A stretch of 64,000 nt of DNA from Paenibacillus sp. FSL H8-0048 (GCF_038002825.1 NZ_JBBODF010000001.1:7130001-7194000), one strand, 5' to 3'. Counted from the first letter of the stretch, positions 1 through 8,390 are shown. Notes: generated from the letters alone by a model not told the origin. Program-made: numbers and translations.

Positions 1-1
1 G

Positions 2-1063
2 CGGCCGCCCGTGCCCGCTGCTGCGTATGACGCCGCAGCGCCAATGCGCGCCCGTTACTCTCCGGCTGTGCAGTCGCTGGCCGCCGAGCACGGCATCAAC
101 CTGGCGGCCGTGCCGGGCACCGGCCTGGGCGGACGCATCACACGCAAGGATGTGCTCACGTTCCTTGAGAGCGGCGCAGCAGCGCAGCCTGCAGCTTCAG
201 CACCGGCGGCTGCGCCCGCTCCGGCAGCCGCACCTCTGGCACCGCCCGTCCAGGTTGCCCAGCCGGACCTGCGGGAAGAGCTGCAGCCGGTCCGCAACTC
301 CGGCCTGCACCTCAGCGAATCGCCGAAGATTCCGACGATTGAGATCGAAGGCGGAGGGGGCAGCAGCTCGGAATATCTGATCGACGTTACGCCGATCCGT
401 AATACGATTGCAACTCGGATGCGGCAGAGTGTCTCAGAGATTCCGCATGCCTGGACGATGATCGAGGTCGATGTGACCAATCTGGTGGTGCTGCGCAACA
501 AGCTGAAGGATGAGTTCAAGCGCAAGGAAGGGATCAACCTGACCTATCTCGCTTTTCTGATGAAGGCTGTGGTCAGTGCGATCAAGGATTACCCGATCAT
601 GAACTCCGTCTGGGCTGTTGACAAAATCATCGTCAAACGCGACATCAACATCTCGCTGGCCGTAGGTACAGAGGATTCCGTCATGACGCCGGTCATCAAG
701 AAGGCCGATCAGAAGAATGTCGCCGGGCTGGCCCGGGAGATCGACGAACTGGCGCTGAAGACACGGGAGGGCAAGCTGCGCCTGGATGATATGCAGGGCG
801 GCACGTTCACGGTGAACAACACCGGCTCGTTCGGCTCGATTCTGTCTTATCCGATTATCAACTATCCGCAGGCGGCGATTCTCACTTTTGAATCCATTGT
901 CAAAAAGCCTGTCGTCATCAATGATATGATTGCCGTACGCTCGATGGCAAATATCTGCCTGTCGCTGGATCACCGGATTCTGGACGGAGTCATCAGCGGA
1001 CGCTTCCTGCAGCGCGTGAAGGATAATGTGGAAGGCTACACTCCGGAGACGAAGCTCTACTAA
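2..1063 (+). CDS. 2-oxo acid dehydrogenase E2 component (acyltransferase), 5' end outside window
   Basis: Dihydrolipoyl acyltransferase core of a 2-oxo acid dehydrogenase complex, which moves the acyl group from lipoyl-lysine to CoA. The frame is open to the left edge, so the N-terminal lipoyl domain lies outside the window. Visible in order: the end of a linker, a peripheral subunit-binding domain (about 60-175), a second Ala/Pro-rich flexible linker (about 175-260), then the catalytic domain. The active-site motif DHRILDG lies near 970-990 and TFTVNNTGSFG near 810-835. A branched-chain (BkdB) or pyruvate-type enzyme both fit; gene order with lipB immediately downstream fits either. The GTG at 11 is internal, not the true start. 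Confidence 0.85.
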   Translation, partial: RPPVPAAAYDAAAPMRARYSPAVQSLAAEHGINLAAVPGTGLGGRITRKDVLTFLESGAAAQPAASAPAAAPAPAAAPLAPPVQVAQPDLREELQPVRNSGLHLSESPKIPTIEIEGGGGSSSEYLIDVTPIRNTIATRMRQSVSEIPHAWTMIEVDVTNLVVLRNKLKDEFKRKEGINLTYLAFLMKAVVSAIKDYPIMNSVWAVDKIIVKRDINISLAVGTEDSVMTPVIKKADQKNVAGLAREIDELALKTREGKLRLDDMQGGTFTVNNTGSFGSILSYPIINYPQAAILTFESIVKKPVVINDMIAVRSMANICLSLDHRILDGVISGRFLQRVKDNVEGYTPETKLY

Positions 1064-1123
1064 GTAAGGCGGCTGCGGACCCCTGGGACAGGGAGAATGA
1101 GAAGCAAAGGGGAACTTACGATC

Positions 1124-1855
1124 ATGGAGAACCAGAACCTAAGCAAACTTACAGTTACCATTCTTCCGCTGATGGAATACGGAGCGGCCTGGGAGCTGCA
1201 AAAGGAAGCAGTGCATGAAATTGACGCTGGCACGTCTTCCGAGCAGCTGATTCTGCTGCAGCATCCACCCACGTATACCATCGGTTCTCAGAATCATCCG
1301 GAGCATCTGCTCCTCAGCAGGGAACAGCTCAGGCAGCAGGGCATTGCGCTGTTTGAGATTGACCGCGGGGGAGATATTACATATCACGGGCCCGGCCAGC
1401 TGGTCGGGTACCCGCTTTTGAAGCTGGGCGAGCACGGCAAGGTTGATCTGCACGGCTATCTGCGCAGGCTGGAGTCGGTGATTATTGCTTACTTGGAGGC
1501 CTATGGAATTATGGGAGCCCGCAAGCAGGGGTATACCGGGGTGTGGGTCGGAGATGAGAAAATCTGTGCAATCGGCGTCAAGTTCAACAAGTGTAAATTC
1601 CGCCGGGGTTTTGTCACCAGCCATGGCTTCGCCTTCAACGTATCGGCCGGGATCGGCCAAAGCGGCTTCACCGGCATTATCCCCTGCGGTATTGCGGAAT
1701 ACGGAGTGACTTCGCTTGAGGAATGCACAGGGCGGGCTTTTGACATCGGGACGGTTGCTGAAGAGCTGGTGCCTTACTTCCTGGAGCAGTTTCCCTATAG
1801 CCAAACAGCGCCCGGGGAACCCGGACGCTGTTACTTAAGCGCTAAGCGTGATTAA
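1124..1855 (+). CDS. lipB: Octanoyl-[acyl carrier protein]:protein octanoyltransferase LipB
   Basis: Transfers octanoyl from acyl carrier protein to the lipoyl domains of 2-oxo acid dehydrogenases, the first step of lipoate synthesis. The family signature RGGDITYHGPGQLVGYPLL is present, followed by the lysine-containing EKICAIGVK segment and the PCGI motif carrying the presumed catalytic cysteine. ATG 1124 is preferred because AAAGGGGAA sits about 10 nt upstream; an in-frame ATG at 1097 has its purine stretch too close. It lies 60 nt after the E2 gene whose product it would help lipoylate, suggesting a functional pair. Its stop overlaps the stop of the convergent miniprotein gene by three bases. 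Confidence 0.93.
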   Translation: MENQNLSKLTVTILPLMEYGAAWELQKEAVHEIDAGTSSEQLILLQHPPTYTIGSQNHPEHLLLSREQLRQQGIALFEIDRGGDITYHGPGQLVGYPLLKLGEHGKVDLHGYLRRLESVIIAYLEAYGIMGARKQGYTGVWVGDEKICAIGVKFNKCKFRRGFVTSHGFAFNVSAGIGQSGFTGIIPCGIAEYGVTSLEECTGRAFDIGTVAEELVPYFLEQFPYSQTAPGEPGRCYLSAKRD

Positions 1856-1953
1856 CCGGCCATAAACGGTTCGATGACGAACAGCACCGTAGAGGCGATC
1901 ATAGCGAACAGCATGATGTAGATGATAATACGGAACCATTTTTGTCGTTGCAT
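1852..1953 (-). CDS. prli42: Prli42-like stressosome-associated membrane miniprotein (33 aa)
   Basis: A 33-residue protein reading MQRQKWFRIIIYIMLF then AMIASTVLFVIEPFMAG. It has a short basic N-terminus and one hydrophobic helix with the YxMLxxMxxST pattern typical of Prli42, the Firmicute miniprotein reported to anchor the stressosome at the membrane in Listeria. The Shine-Dalgarno AAAGGAG is 6 nt upstream of the ATG (1951-1953 on the plus strand reads CAT). Convergent with lipB, sharing stop-codon bases. Too short for usual ORF cut-offs. The hydrophobic pattern, start signal and size support a real gene; the stressosome role is inferred from family resemblance. Confidence 0.75.
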   Translation of the reverse strand: MQRQKWFRIIIYIMLFAMIASTVLFVIEPFMAG

Positions 1954-2052
1954 GAGTGACTCCTTTGGGATTAGTGTAAGTTATGAGCATAAGCCCACAA
2001 TTGAACGCAGTACAACCATTGTAACGTATCTGAGAAAGAGAGGGAAGTCCAT

Positions 2053-3180
2053 ATGATATCAGAAGACCGATTGATCCATGAATTCATGGAGCTTGTCCAG
2101 ATTGACAGTGAGACCCGGAATGAACGGCAGATTGCCGATGTGCTTAAGGAGAAATTCAGCAGCCTGGGGCTGAGCGCGGTGGAAGATGATTCGCAGGAGA
2201 GAACGGGACACGGAGCAGGCAACCTGTTCGTGACCTGGCCTGCGGACAGCGGAGTGAGCGCGCCGAAGCTGCTGTTCACCTGCCATATGGATACCGTGGT
2301 GCCCGGCCAGAAGATCAAGCCAACCCTTGGGGAAGACGGTTGGATCCGAAGCGATGGCAGCACCATTCTCGGAGCGGATGACAAAGCGGGACTAGCTGCC
2401 CTGTTCGAAGCGATCCGGGTGATTCAGGAGCAGAAGCTGCCGCACGGCCAGATTCAGTTCGTCATTACGGCAGGCGAAGAGTCGGGGCTGATGGGCGCAC
2501 GCGCCATGGACCCGGCGCAGCTGGATGCAGATATGGGCTTTGCGCTGGATTCCAACGGAGAGGTGGGAGCCATTGCTACTGCGGCACCGGGCGTGGCCCG
2601 GATCTCCATGCAGATCTTCGGCAAATCCGCACATGCCGGCGTGAACCCGGAGGACGGCATCAGCGCCATCCAGGTAGCGAGCAAAGCCATTTCGGCGATG
2701 AAGCTGGGACGGATCGACAACGAAACTACAGCGAATATCGGCAAGTTCGCCGGCGGCGGTCCAACGAATGTGGTCTGTGACCATGTGCAGCTGGATGCGG
2801 AAGCCCGCAGTATTGTGCAGGAGAAGGTAGACCTTCAGGTGGCCTCCATGCGGGAGGCACTGGAGACTACTGCACGCGAACACGGGGCGCAGAGTGAATT
2901 CCGCAGCGAGACTATTTATCCGGCATTCAGCTTTGGTGCGGGTGATCCGGTCGTTCAACTGGCGGCCCGTGCGGTCACTTCGGAGGGCCTGACACCCCGC
3001 CTGTTCGCCTCCGGCGGCGGCAGTGATGCCAATGTGTTCAATGGCCTGAACGTTCCGGTTGTGAACCTGGCAGTTGGCTACGAGGATATCCATACCACGA
3101 AGGAGCGGATCAAGGCCGCAGACATCGTCAAGGTGGCCAGTCTGGTAGTTGCCATTGTGGCCGAGAGCCAGAAGGGCTAA
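2053..3180 (+). CDS. M20-family metallopeptidase, PepT-like
   Basis: Cytosolic zinc aminopeptidase/deacylase of the M20 family, 375 residues, in the subgroup related to tripeptidase T. Metal-binding motifs are visible: TCHMDTVVPG (first His/Asp), ILGADDKAGLAA (bridging Asp), ITAGEESGLMGA (catalytic and metal Glu pair) and a late region with ASGGGSDANVFN. A dimerisation domain (about residues 180-290) contains KSAHAGVNPEDG. The start codon follows AGAGAGGGAAG. Likely acts on small peptides; the exact substrate cannot be read from sequence. A hairpin terminator follows at 3260. Confidence 0.88.
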   Translation: MISEDRLIHEFMELVQIDSETRNERQIADVLKEKFSSLGLSAVEDDSQERTGHGAGNLFVTWPADSGVSAPKLLFTCHMDTVVPGQKIKPTLGEDGWIRSDGSTILGADDKAGLAALFEAIRVIQEQKLPHGQIQFVITAGEESGLMGARAMDPAQLDADMGFALDSNGEVGAIATAAPGVARISMQIFGKSAHAGVNPEDGISAIQVASKAISAMKLGRIDNETTANIGKFAGGGPTNVVCDHVQLDAEARSIVQEKVDLQVASMREALETTAREHGAQSEFRSETIYPAFSFGAGDPVVQLAARAVTSEGLTPRLFASGGGSDANVFNGLNVPVVNLAVGYEDIHTTKERIKAADIVKVASLVVAIVAESQKG

Positions 3181-3259
3181 GCTGATAAGAGGCTATGCAG
3201 GGACCCGGACAGGGCAAAGCTTGTGCTCAGGCGGTCTGCTGCCGCTTAAAAATAACATT

Positions 3260-3297
3260 AAAGGAGCTGCTTCCGGGATTCGGGAGACAGCTCCTTC
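3260..3297. terminator. Hairpin between convergent genes
   Basis: Inverted repeat AAGGAGCTG ... CAGCTCCTT with a roughly 18-nt loop, after the M20 peptidase stop and before the convergent MciZ-like gene. Short T/A content on both sides would let it serve either strand. Confidence 0.6.
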
Positions 3298-3344
3298 TTA
3301 TACCCTGGAATATCATAGACGCTGACCGGAAGAACGAAGCGGCA

Positions 3345-3518
3345 TTATCCAGCCTTGGAAGCTTTGATCCGCGAATCTGCCTGGAGCAGCAGGATGTAAG
3401 AGAGGGGCATATCGCGCCCGTATTGCTTCATCCACCCGGCCATTACGGCCATAATCTGTTCCGGTTTACCTACCATTGTTACTGCGGATGAGCTTGCTTG
3501 GACAAGGATGTCTTTCAT
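3345..3518 (-). CDS. mciZ: MciZ-like Z-ring formation inhibitor (57 aa)
   Basis: A 57-residue product beginning MKDILVQASSSAVTMVGKP and containing MAGWMKQYGRDMPLSYILL. The VGKxxxI(x)A...(L/M)KxYGRxxxxxxxxI pattern resembles Bacillus subtilis MciZ, a sporulation peptide that binds FtsZ and blocks Z-ring assembly in the mother cell. The gene is divergent from nudF, the position I recall for mciZ in Bacillus. Shine-Dalgarno AAGGAATG precedes the ATG. The protein is longer than the 40-residue B. subtilis form. Identification rests on pattern and neighbourhood, so it is probable rather than certain. Confidence 0.7.
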   Translation of the reverse strand: MKDILVQASSSAVTMVGKPEQIMAVMAGWMKQYGRDMPLSYILLLQADSRIKASKAG

Positions 3519-3595
3519 GCCTGCATTCCTTCTTTCTGCTTAAGTTTGCTATAATACACCCTATGCATAACGATGCCAAAGGAGACCACTAATCT

Positions 3596-4168
3596 ATGAA
3601 AAAAGATGAAATAAACCGCAACCCCGCATTGGATGAAGAAACATTGTCGACGAAGCCGATTTTTGCAGGCCACATTATTTCGCTTCAGGTGGATACTGTG
3701 AGACTGCCGGATGGCAACACTGCAACCCGTGAGGTTGTGAAGCACCCTGGAGCTGTAGCCGTGCTGGCCTTGAATCAAGGTAAAATGCTGGTCGTGGAGC
3801 AGTACCGTCAGCCGATGCACCGTACCGAGGTGGAGATTCCGGCAGGGAAGCTGGACCCGGGTGAAGATCCGCTGGCGGCTGCGGGCCGTGAGCTTCAGGA
3901 GGAGACCGGATTTCATAGCGGGGGGCTTACGCTGCTGAAGTCGTTCTATACCTCTCCCGGCTTCGCCGACGAGATTATTCACCTCTATGTGACCGAGGAT
4001 GCCCAACCGGGTGAGATGGCGCTGGATGAGGATGAGTTCCTGGAGGTCTCCGAGCTGACGCTGGAGGAAGCCTACCAGTATATTGCAGACGGACGTATTG
4101 CCGATGCCAAGACGATGATGGCGGTCTATGCCTGGCATCTCTATACGCTGACAGGCCAATGGCACTAG
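3596..4168 (+). CDS. nudF: ADP-ribose pyrophosphatase, Nudix hydrolase
   Basis: Hydrolyses ADP-ribose to AMP and ribose 5-phosphate. The Nudix box is complete: GKLDPGEDPLAAAGRELQEE followed by TGF, matching GX5EX7REUXEEXGU. Upstream EIPAG and downstream SPGFADEIIHLYV are typical of the ADP-ribose subgroup. 190 residues, normal length. The 3' end overlaps the next gene by 10 nt, implying translational coupling. Position next to the MciZ-like gene and spoIIM/fur matches the Bacillus locus. Confidence 0.93.
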   Translation: MKKDEINRNPALDEETLSTKPIFAGHIISLQVDTVRLPDGNTATREVVKHPGAVAVLALNQGKMLVVEQYRQPMHRTEVEIPAGKLDPGEDPLAAAGRELQEETGFHSGGLTLLKSFYTSPGFADEIIHLYVTEDAQPGEMALDEDEFLEVSELTLEEAYQYIADGRIADAKTMMAVYAWHLYTLTGQWH

Positions 4169-5352
4169 CGGCGGAGCTCAGCAGCGTCTACTGTGATCTG
4201 CATGTGCATATCGGACGGACTTCGGAGGGCCAGGCGGTCAAAATCAGCGGCAGCCGTGATCTGACCTTCGCCGGGATTGCCAGGGAGGCAGCGGAACGCA
4301 AGGGGATTGGCCTGATCGGCATTATCGACAGCCACTCTCCTGGCGTGTTGCGGGATATTGCTGCGGCGCTGGATTCCGGTGAGATGACGATAGCCGCAGG
4401 CGGCGGAATTGCTTACCGGGGGACGACGATCCTGCTGGGAACCGAGATTGAGATCCGTGAGCCCGGGCGAAAAGAGTGCCATGTCCTGGCCTTCATGCCG
4501 GACCTCGGGACGATGGAGGATTTCAGCACCTGGATGAGCGCCCATATGCGTAATGTGAATCTCAGCTCCCAGCGTCTGTACGCCCCTTCCAGGGTGCTTC
4601 AGGACGAGATTACCGGGCGGGGCGGGCTGCTGATCCCGGCCCATATTTTCACGCCCCACAAGGGACTCTATGGCTGTGCGGCCGAGCGGATGTCTGAGTT
4701 ATTCGATCTGGACCGCATCGCGGCGGTGGAGCTGGGGCTCAGTGCGGATTCAGAGATGGCGGGGTATATCTCGGAGCTTGACCGTTACAGCTTCCTGACC
4801 AATTCCGATGCCCATTCCCTTGGCAAAATCGGCCGCGAGTACAATGTCATCGAGATGCAGGAGCCCTCCTTCGAGGAGCTGGAGCTTGCGCTCCAGCGCT
4901 CGGAAGGACGCAGGGTCAGCGCCAACTTCGGGCTGAATCCCCGGCTGGGCAAATATCACCGGACCTACTGCAGCGGCTGCGGCAGCATCATTGACGAAGC
5001 CTACAGCACCTCGGAGCGCTGCCCGTATTGCGGCAGTCCGAAGCTGGTCCAGGGTGTACTGGACCGGATTCTGCACATTGCCGACCGTTCGCAGCCGCAG
5101 GTTCCGGATTACCGGCCCCCGTATCACTACCAGGTACCGCTGGAGTTCATTCCCGGCCTTGGCAAGCGTAAGCTGAACCTGCTGCTGGAGGCTTTTGGCA
5201 CAGAGATGAATATTCTGCACCGTGCTGCGGAAGCCGAGCTTGCCGCTGTAGCGGGAGCAGAGCTGGCGGGGCTGATCGTGCTGGCCCGCAGCGGGCAGCT
5301 CGTCCTCTCCTCGGGAGGCGGCGGGACCTACGGCAAGGTGGTCAAGAGCTAA
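4159..5352 (+). CDS. Endonuclease Q family protein (PHP domain, zinc motif, helix-hairpin-helix)
   Basis: DNA-repair type phosphoesterase of the EndoQ/TIGR00375 family, known in archaea and some Bacilli for cutting 5' of deaminated bases. Visible parts: an N-terminal PHP metal site (CDLHVHIGRTSEG, IIDSHSP, LLGTEIEI, HVLAFMP, LIPAHIFTPHKGLYG, LTNSDAHSLGKIGREYNV), a zinc ribbon CSGCG...CPYCG (about residues 272-293), and a C-terminal helix-hairpin-helix region (EFIPGLGKRKLNLLLEAFG). 397 residues. It overlaps nudF, so both are probably one transcript. Activity on deoxyinosine or deoxyuridine here is inferred from the family. Confidence 0.85.
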   Translation: MALAAELSSVYCDLHVHIGRTSEGQAVKISGSRDLTFAGIAREAAERKGIGLIGIIDSHSPGVLRDIAAALDSGEMTIAAGGGIAYRGTTILLGTEIEIREPGRKECHVLAFMPDLGTMEDFSTWMSAHMRNVNLSSQRLYAPSRVLQDEITGRGGLLIPAHIFTPHKGLYGCAAERMSELFDLDRIAAVELGLSADSEMAGYISELDRYSFLTNSDAHSLGKIGREYNVIEMQEPSFEELELALQRSEGRRVSANFGLNPRLGKYHRTYCSGCGSIIDEAYSTSERCPYCGSPKLVQGVLDRILHIADRSQPQVPDYRPPYHYQVPLEFIPGLGKRKLNLLLEAFGTEMNILHRAAEAELAAVAGAELAGLIVLARSGQLVLSSGGGGTYGKVVKS

Positions 5353-5419
5353 GGACAAGTCATAGTTCAGGACATTCCCTCATATGGTGTAACATGTGAC
5401 CGGAAAGGGGAATGTCAGG

Positions 5420-6055
5420 GTGCGCAGTCTAAAGCTGATGGTGAAGGAACAGACGCCTCTTTATATTTTTGTCGCGGTATTATTTCTGGTCGGGGTGGTA
5501 TTCGGGGCGCTTATCGTCACTGCGCTTACGCTGGATCAGCAGCAGGAGCTGGGCGATTACTTAAGCAACTTCTTCGTGACGGTCGATCAGCAGGGACTGC
5601 CTGACGCGCAGGATTCATACTGGAGCATCGCCGCTTTTCATCTGAAGTGGGTCGGCCTGATCTGGGTGCTTGGCTTGTCTGTAATCGGGCTCCCGGGCAT
5701 TCTGATTCTGGATTTCCTCAAAGGCGTGCTGATCGGCTTCACCGTCGGTACACTGGTCAGCCAATATTCCTGGCACGGCATGCTGTTCGCCCTGGTCTCC
5801 GTCGCTCCGCATAATCTGGTGCTGATTCCGGTGCTGCTGGTGTGCAGCGCGGCTGCCCTCGGGTTCTCCCTGCTGATGATCCGCAGCCGTGTGCTGGGAC
5901 AGCAGCGCCGCACGCAAATTACTCATCCGTTCATGATGTATACACTTCTCTCCCTGGGGATGGCGCTGCTGGTGATGGGGATCTCGGGTTTCGAGGCCTA
6001 TCTGACGCCGGTGATGATGCGCTGGGTGACGCCGCTTCTGGTGGCGGCCGGATGA
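5420..6055 (+). CDS. spoIIM: Stage II sporulation protein M
   Basis: Membrane protein of the SpoIID-SpoIIM-SpoIIP complex that remodels septal peptidoglycan and drives engulfment. About 211 residues with five to six hydrophobic segments and the SpoIIM signatures FHLKWVGLIWVLGLSVIG and FALVSVAPHNLVLIPVL. GTG 5420 is preferred since AAAGGGG lies about 9 nt upstream; an in-frame GTG at 5396 lacks a good site. Directly precedes fur, as in related genomes. Confidence 0.93.
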   Translation: MRSLKLMVKEQTPLYIFVAVLFLVGVVFGALIVTALTLDQQQELGDYLSNFFVTVDQQGLPDAQDSYWSIAAFHLKWVGLIWVLGLSVIGLPGILILDFLKGVLIGFTVGTLVSQYSWHGMLFALVSVAPHNLVLIPVLLVCSAAALGFSLLMIRSRVLGQQRRTQITHPFMMYTLLSLGMALLVMGISGFEAYLTPVMMRWVTPLLVAAG

Positions 6056-6176
6056 AAGTGAGAAGCAGACAGGGGCAGGGAAGCGGCGCCGGTGCTGCGG
6101 AGAGAGAGTGGGATATTTTACTAATATGGAGTATTTGTGAACGTGCGGGTCAGCTCCCTCCAGCTGCTAAAACCGT

Positions 6177-6206
6177 TTGACTTCTCAAAGGAAATCCCCC
6201 TATAAT
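6177..6206 (+). promoter_or_regulatory. Sigma-A promoter of fur
   Basis: TTGACT (6177-6182) and a perfect TATAAT (6201-6206) with an 18-bp spacer, 54 bp ahead of the fur ATG. Closely matches the vegetative consensus. Confidence 0.8.
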
Positions 6207-6259
6207 GGAAGAAGTGGCTTGAAGCCCGGTGTGGTAATTTTCCAAGGGGGAGGCAGACA

Positions 6260-6727
6260 ATGGAAGCCCGAATAGACAAGATTAAGCAACAACTACAATC
6301 CCAAGGATACAAGCTTACACCTCAACGGGAAGCGACCTTAAGAGTTCTCCTGGAGAACGAGGATGATCATTTAAGTGCGGAAGATGTATTCATGCTTGTG
6401 AAAGAAAAGGCGCCCGAGATCGGTCTTGCCACCGTATATCGTACCCTGGAACTGCTTAGCGAGCTTCATGTCGTGGAGAAGATCAATTTCGGAGACGGTG
6501 TGGCCCGCTATGATCTGCGTACGGATACGGCGAAGCATCATCACCATCATCTGATTTGTGTGCAGTGCGGAACGATGGATGAGATTCGTGAGGATTGGCT
6601 GGGACCGCTGGAAGAGCGGCTGGAGCAGGAATACAACTTCACGGTGGTTGATCATAGACTTGATTTTCACGGAATATGCTACCGCTGCAAGGAGAAGAAT
6701 CCGGCAGAGGGCGATACTCCCGAATAA
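6260..6727 (+). CDS. fur: Ferric uptake regulator, Fur family
   Basis: Metal-dependent repressor of 155 residues. The N-terminal winged helix (about 1-85) includes LTPQREATLRVL and IGLATVYRTLELL. The C-terminal metal and dimerisation part has KHHHHHLICVQCG and CYRCKEKNP, giving the two CxxC structural zinc pairs and the His-rich regulatory site. Synteny with spoIIM and xerD supports Fur over Zur or PerR. The presence of three Fur-box-like sites further along in siderophore genes fits an iron role. AAGGGGGAGG provides a strong ribosome site. Confidence 0.92.
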   Translation: MEARIDKIKQQLQSQGYKLTPQREATLRVLLENEDDHLSAEDVFMLVKEKAPEIGLATVYRTLELLSELHVVEKINFGDGVARYDLRTDTAKHHHHHLICVQCGTMDEIREDWLGPLEERLEQEYNFTVVDHRLDFHGICYRCKEKNPAEGDTPE

Positions 6728-6800
6728 GCTTATATAGAATGTGGACTTATGAATGCTTCATTGCGAAATTTCTGGGTTCATCTTTGAGGAACGACCGCGC

Positions 6801-6837
6801 AAGCTCTCCCCGGCTGAATGGCTGGAGGGGAGCTTTT
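6801..6837 (+). terminator. Rho-independent terminator after fur
   Basis: Stem AAGCTCTCCCC ... GGGGAGCTT followed by TTTT. Confidence 0.7.
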
Positions 6838-6864
6838 TGATGCCTGGAGAGCAGGTTATTGGGC

Positions 6865-7143
6865 TGCAGCGGGGATGAAGGGGATAAATCCCTTTGATTT
6901 CGCTGAAAGTGGGCTGGATGAGGGAATGAAGGGGATAAATCCCTTTGAATTCGCCGAAAGAGGGCTGGATGAGGGAATGAAGGGGATAAATCCCTTTGAA
7001 TTCGCTGGAAGTGGGCTGGATGAGGGAATGAAGGGGATAAATCCCTTTGAATTCGCCGAAAGTGGGCTGGATGAGGGGATGAAGGGGATAAATCCCTTTG
7101 AATTCGCCGAAAGTGGGCTGGATGAGGGAATGAAGGGGATAAA
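6865..7143. repeat. 51-bp tandem hairpin array, family A (left part)
   Basis: The palindrome core GGGATAAATCCC recurs at 6881, 6932, 6983, 7034, 7085 and 7136, exactly 51 bp apart. Each unit is a hairpin (GGGGA-TAAA-TCCC(C/T)) followed by TTTGAATTCGCCGAAAG and GGGCTGGATGAGGGAATGAA. The sixth unit is cut inside its hairpin by the IS3-family element. Since 51 is a multiple of three, both strands read open as 17-residue repeats, but no convincing gene start is present. Confidence 0.95.
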
Positions 7144-7172
7144 TGGACTCCTGTCAAGAAAGTAGACAAAAC

Positions 7173-8074
7173 CTACAACGTTTTTCGCTTAAATGTGGCT
7201 GCAAACTGAACCGGAGAAACGTACCCCAGTGCCCCATGGATTCGTTTACGGTTGTAGAAAAATTCAATGTACTGGAAAATGGCATCATACGCCTGTTGCT
7301 TCGTTTTAAATCGATTCCAGTACACCAACTCTTTTTTTAAGAGGCTGTGAAAAGATTCGATACAGGCGTTATCATAACAGTTTCCTTTGCGGCTCATGCT
7401 TGCGGTCATCTGGTACGTCTTTAGGCGTTCCCGGTAGTCTGCAGAGGCGTACTGGGAGCCTCGATCCGAATGGTGAATCAAGCCCTTTCCGGGGCGTTTG
7501 GCCTGGTAGGCAGCGTCCAGAGCGCCCTGTACGAGGTCAGTGGTCATCCGGTCGCTAAGCCGCCAGCCGACAATCTCCCGGGTACACAGGTCCAGCACGC
7601 TCGCCAAGTACATTCGTCCTTCCCGGCAGGGAATGTAGGTGATATCCGCTACCCACGTCTGGTTCGGCTTTTCCGTGTGAAATTGCTGGTTTAACAAGTT
7701 GGGGGCAATGGGTAGCGGATGGTTGGAGTCGGTGGTGCATACGCGAAATCTCTTTGCGACACAAGAGCGCAGCCCCAGTTCTTTCATGTACTTGCCTACC
7801 GTGCGTTCACTGACCTGGTGCCCTTCACGCACTAGGAGAACCTTGATTTTGGGGCTGCCATAGCGACCCTTAGAGTCGTGAAAATGATAGGCAATCCGCT
7901 TTAGCAACAAGGCTTTACGAGTGGCTTGAGGGCTGGGCTTCGCTGTTCTCCATTTGTAATACCCGCTCCGGGACACCTGAAAGACACTGCACATCTTCTC
8001 CACGCGGAACTCGGAGCGATGATCTTCAATAAACCGAAATCTCAGTTCTTTGGATTGCTGAAGATGTGCACGGC
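7173..8074 (-). CDS. IS3-family transposase OrfB (DDE integrase), made by -1 frameshift
   Basis: Catalytic DDE protein: first Asp in TWVADITYIP, second in IHHSDRGSQYAS, Glu in NACIESFHSLLKKE. An HTH_21-type segment (GYYKWR...RYGSPKIKVLL) precedes it. The first ATG of the frame is at 8003, but homologous coding runs further upstream (...RFRFIEDHRSEFRVEK) to the A7 slippery run shared with orfA. The product is therefore most likely an OrfAB fusion, as usual in this family. Intact, probably active. Confidence 0.9.
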
Positions 8075-8338
8075 TTTTTTTAGGATAGCCATCTCCTCTG
8101 TCAGGTCTGCGAGTTCTTGCTCCCGCTCCTTCAGTTGACGTTCCAGCTCTCTGTATTTGTCTGGAGTAATGATGGGCTCATTCTCAAACTGCCGGTACTG
8201 ACCTAGCCATTTATGCAACGTTTTGGCGGGGACATCCAGCTCCAGGGCCAATTCCGCCACCGTTTTCGTCTGCTCCTGGATGTACTTTACGGCCTGTCTT
8301 TTGTATTCTTCATTGTAGCTTCTCCGTGTTCCACTCAT
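8042..8338 (-). CDS. IS3-family transposase OrfA (helix-turn-helix)
   Basis: 98-residue DNA-binding partner beginning MSGTRRSYNEEYKRQAVKYI, with an HTH (TVAELALELDVPAKTLHKWL) and a C-terminal leucine-rich coiled coil (ELERQLKEREQELADLTEEM). A run of seven A on the minus strand (T7 at 8075-8081) followed by G gives an A-AAA-AAA-G slip site near its 3' end, and the -1 frame continues into OrfB. Confidence 0.9.
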   Translation of the reverse strand: MSGTRRSYNEEYKRQAVKYIQEQTKTVAELALELDVPAKTLHKWLGQYRQFENEPIITPDKYRELERQLKEREQELADLTEEMAILKKAVHIFSNPKN

Positions 8339-8390
8339 GCGGACACCTCCTCGTTAAACTCATTATCTCTATTCTCTTAACGGGTGTCCA

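Larger units (their letters stand above)
7144..8390 (-). mobile_element. IS3-family insertion sequence (about 1247 bp) inside repeat array
   Basis: Terminal inverted repeats: left TGGACTCCTGTCAAGAAAGT, right end complement TGGACACCCGTTAAGAGAAT, agreeing at about 70 percent of positions. It carries overlapping orfA and orfB on the minus strand. On the left it abuts ...GGGATAAA of the 51-bp repeat. On the right, 17 nt (8391-8407) that are neither repeat nor matched IR lie before AAAATCCC of the repeat. No clean target duplication is seen, so the right boundary may extend to about 8407. Confidence 0.88.

Noticed and set aside
3195-3491. 98-codon plus-strand frame after the M20 gene
   Set aside because: It covers a terminator hairpin and runs antisense to the better supported MciZ-like gene.
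6818-7165. Repeat-encoded proteins in the family A array (both strands)
   Set aside because: Purely the 51-bp unit read in frame; start regions lie in the fur terminator or inside the array, and both strands are equally open.
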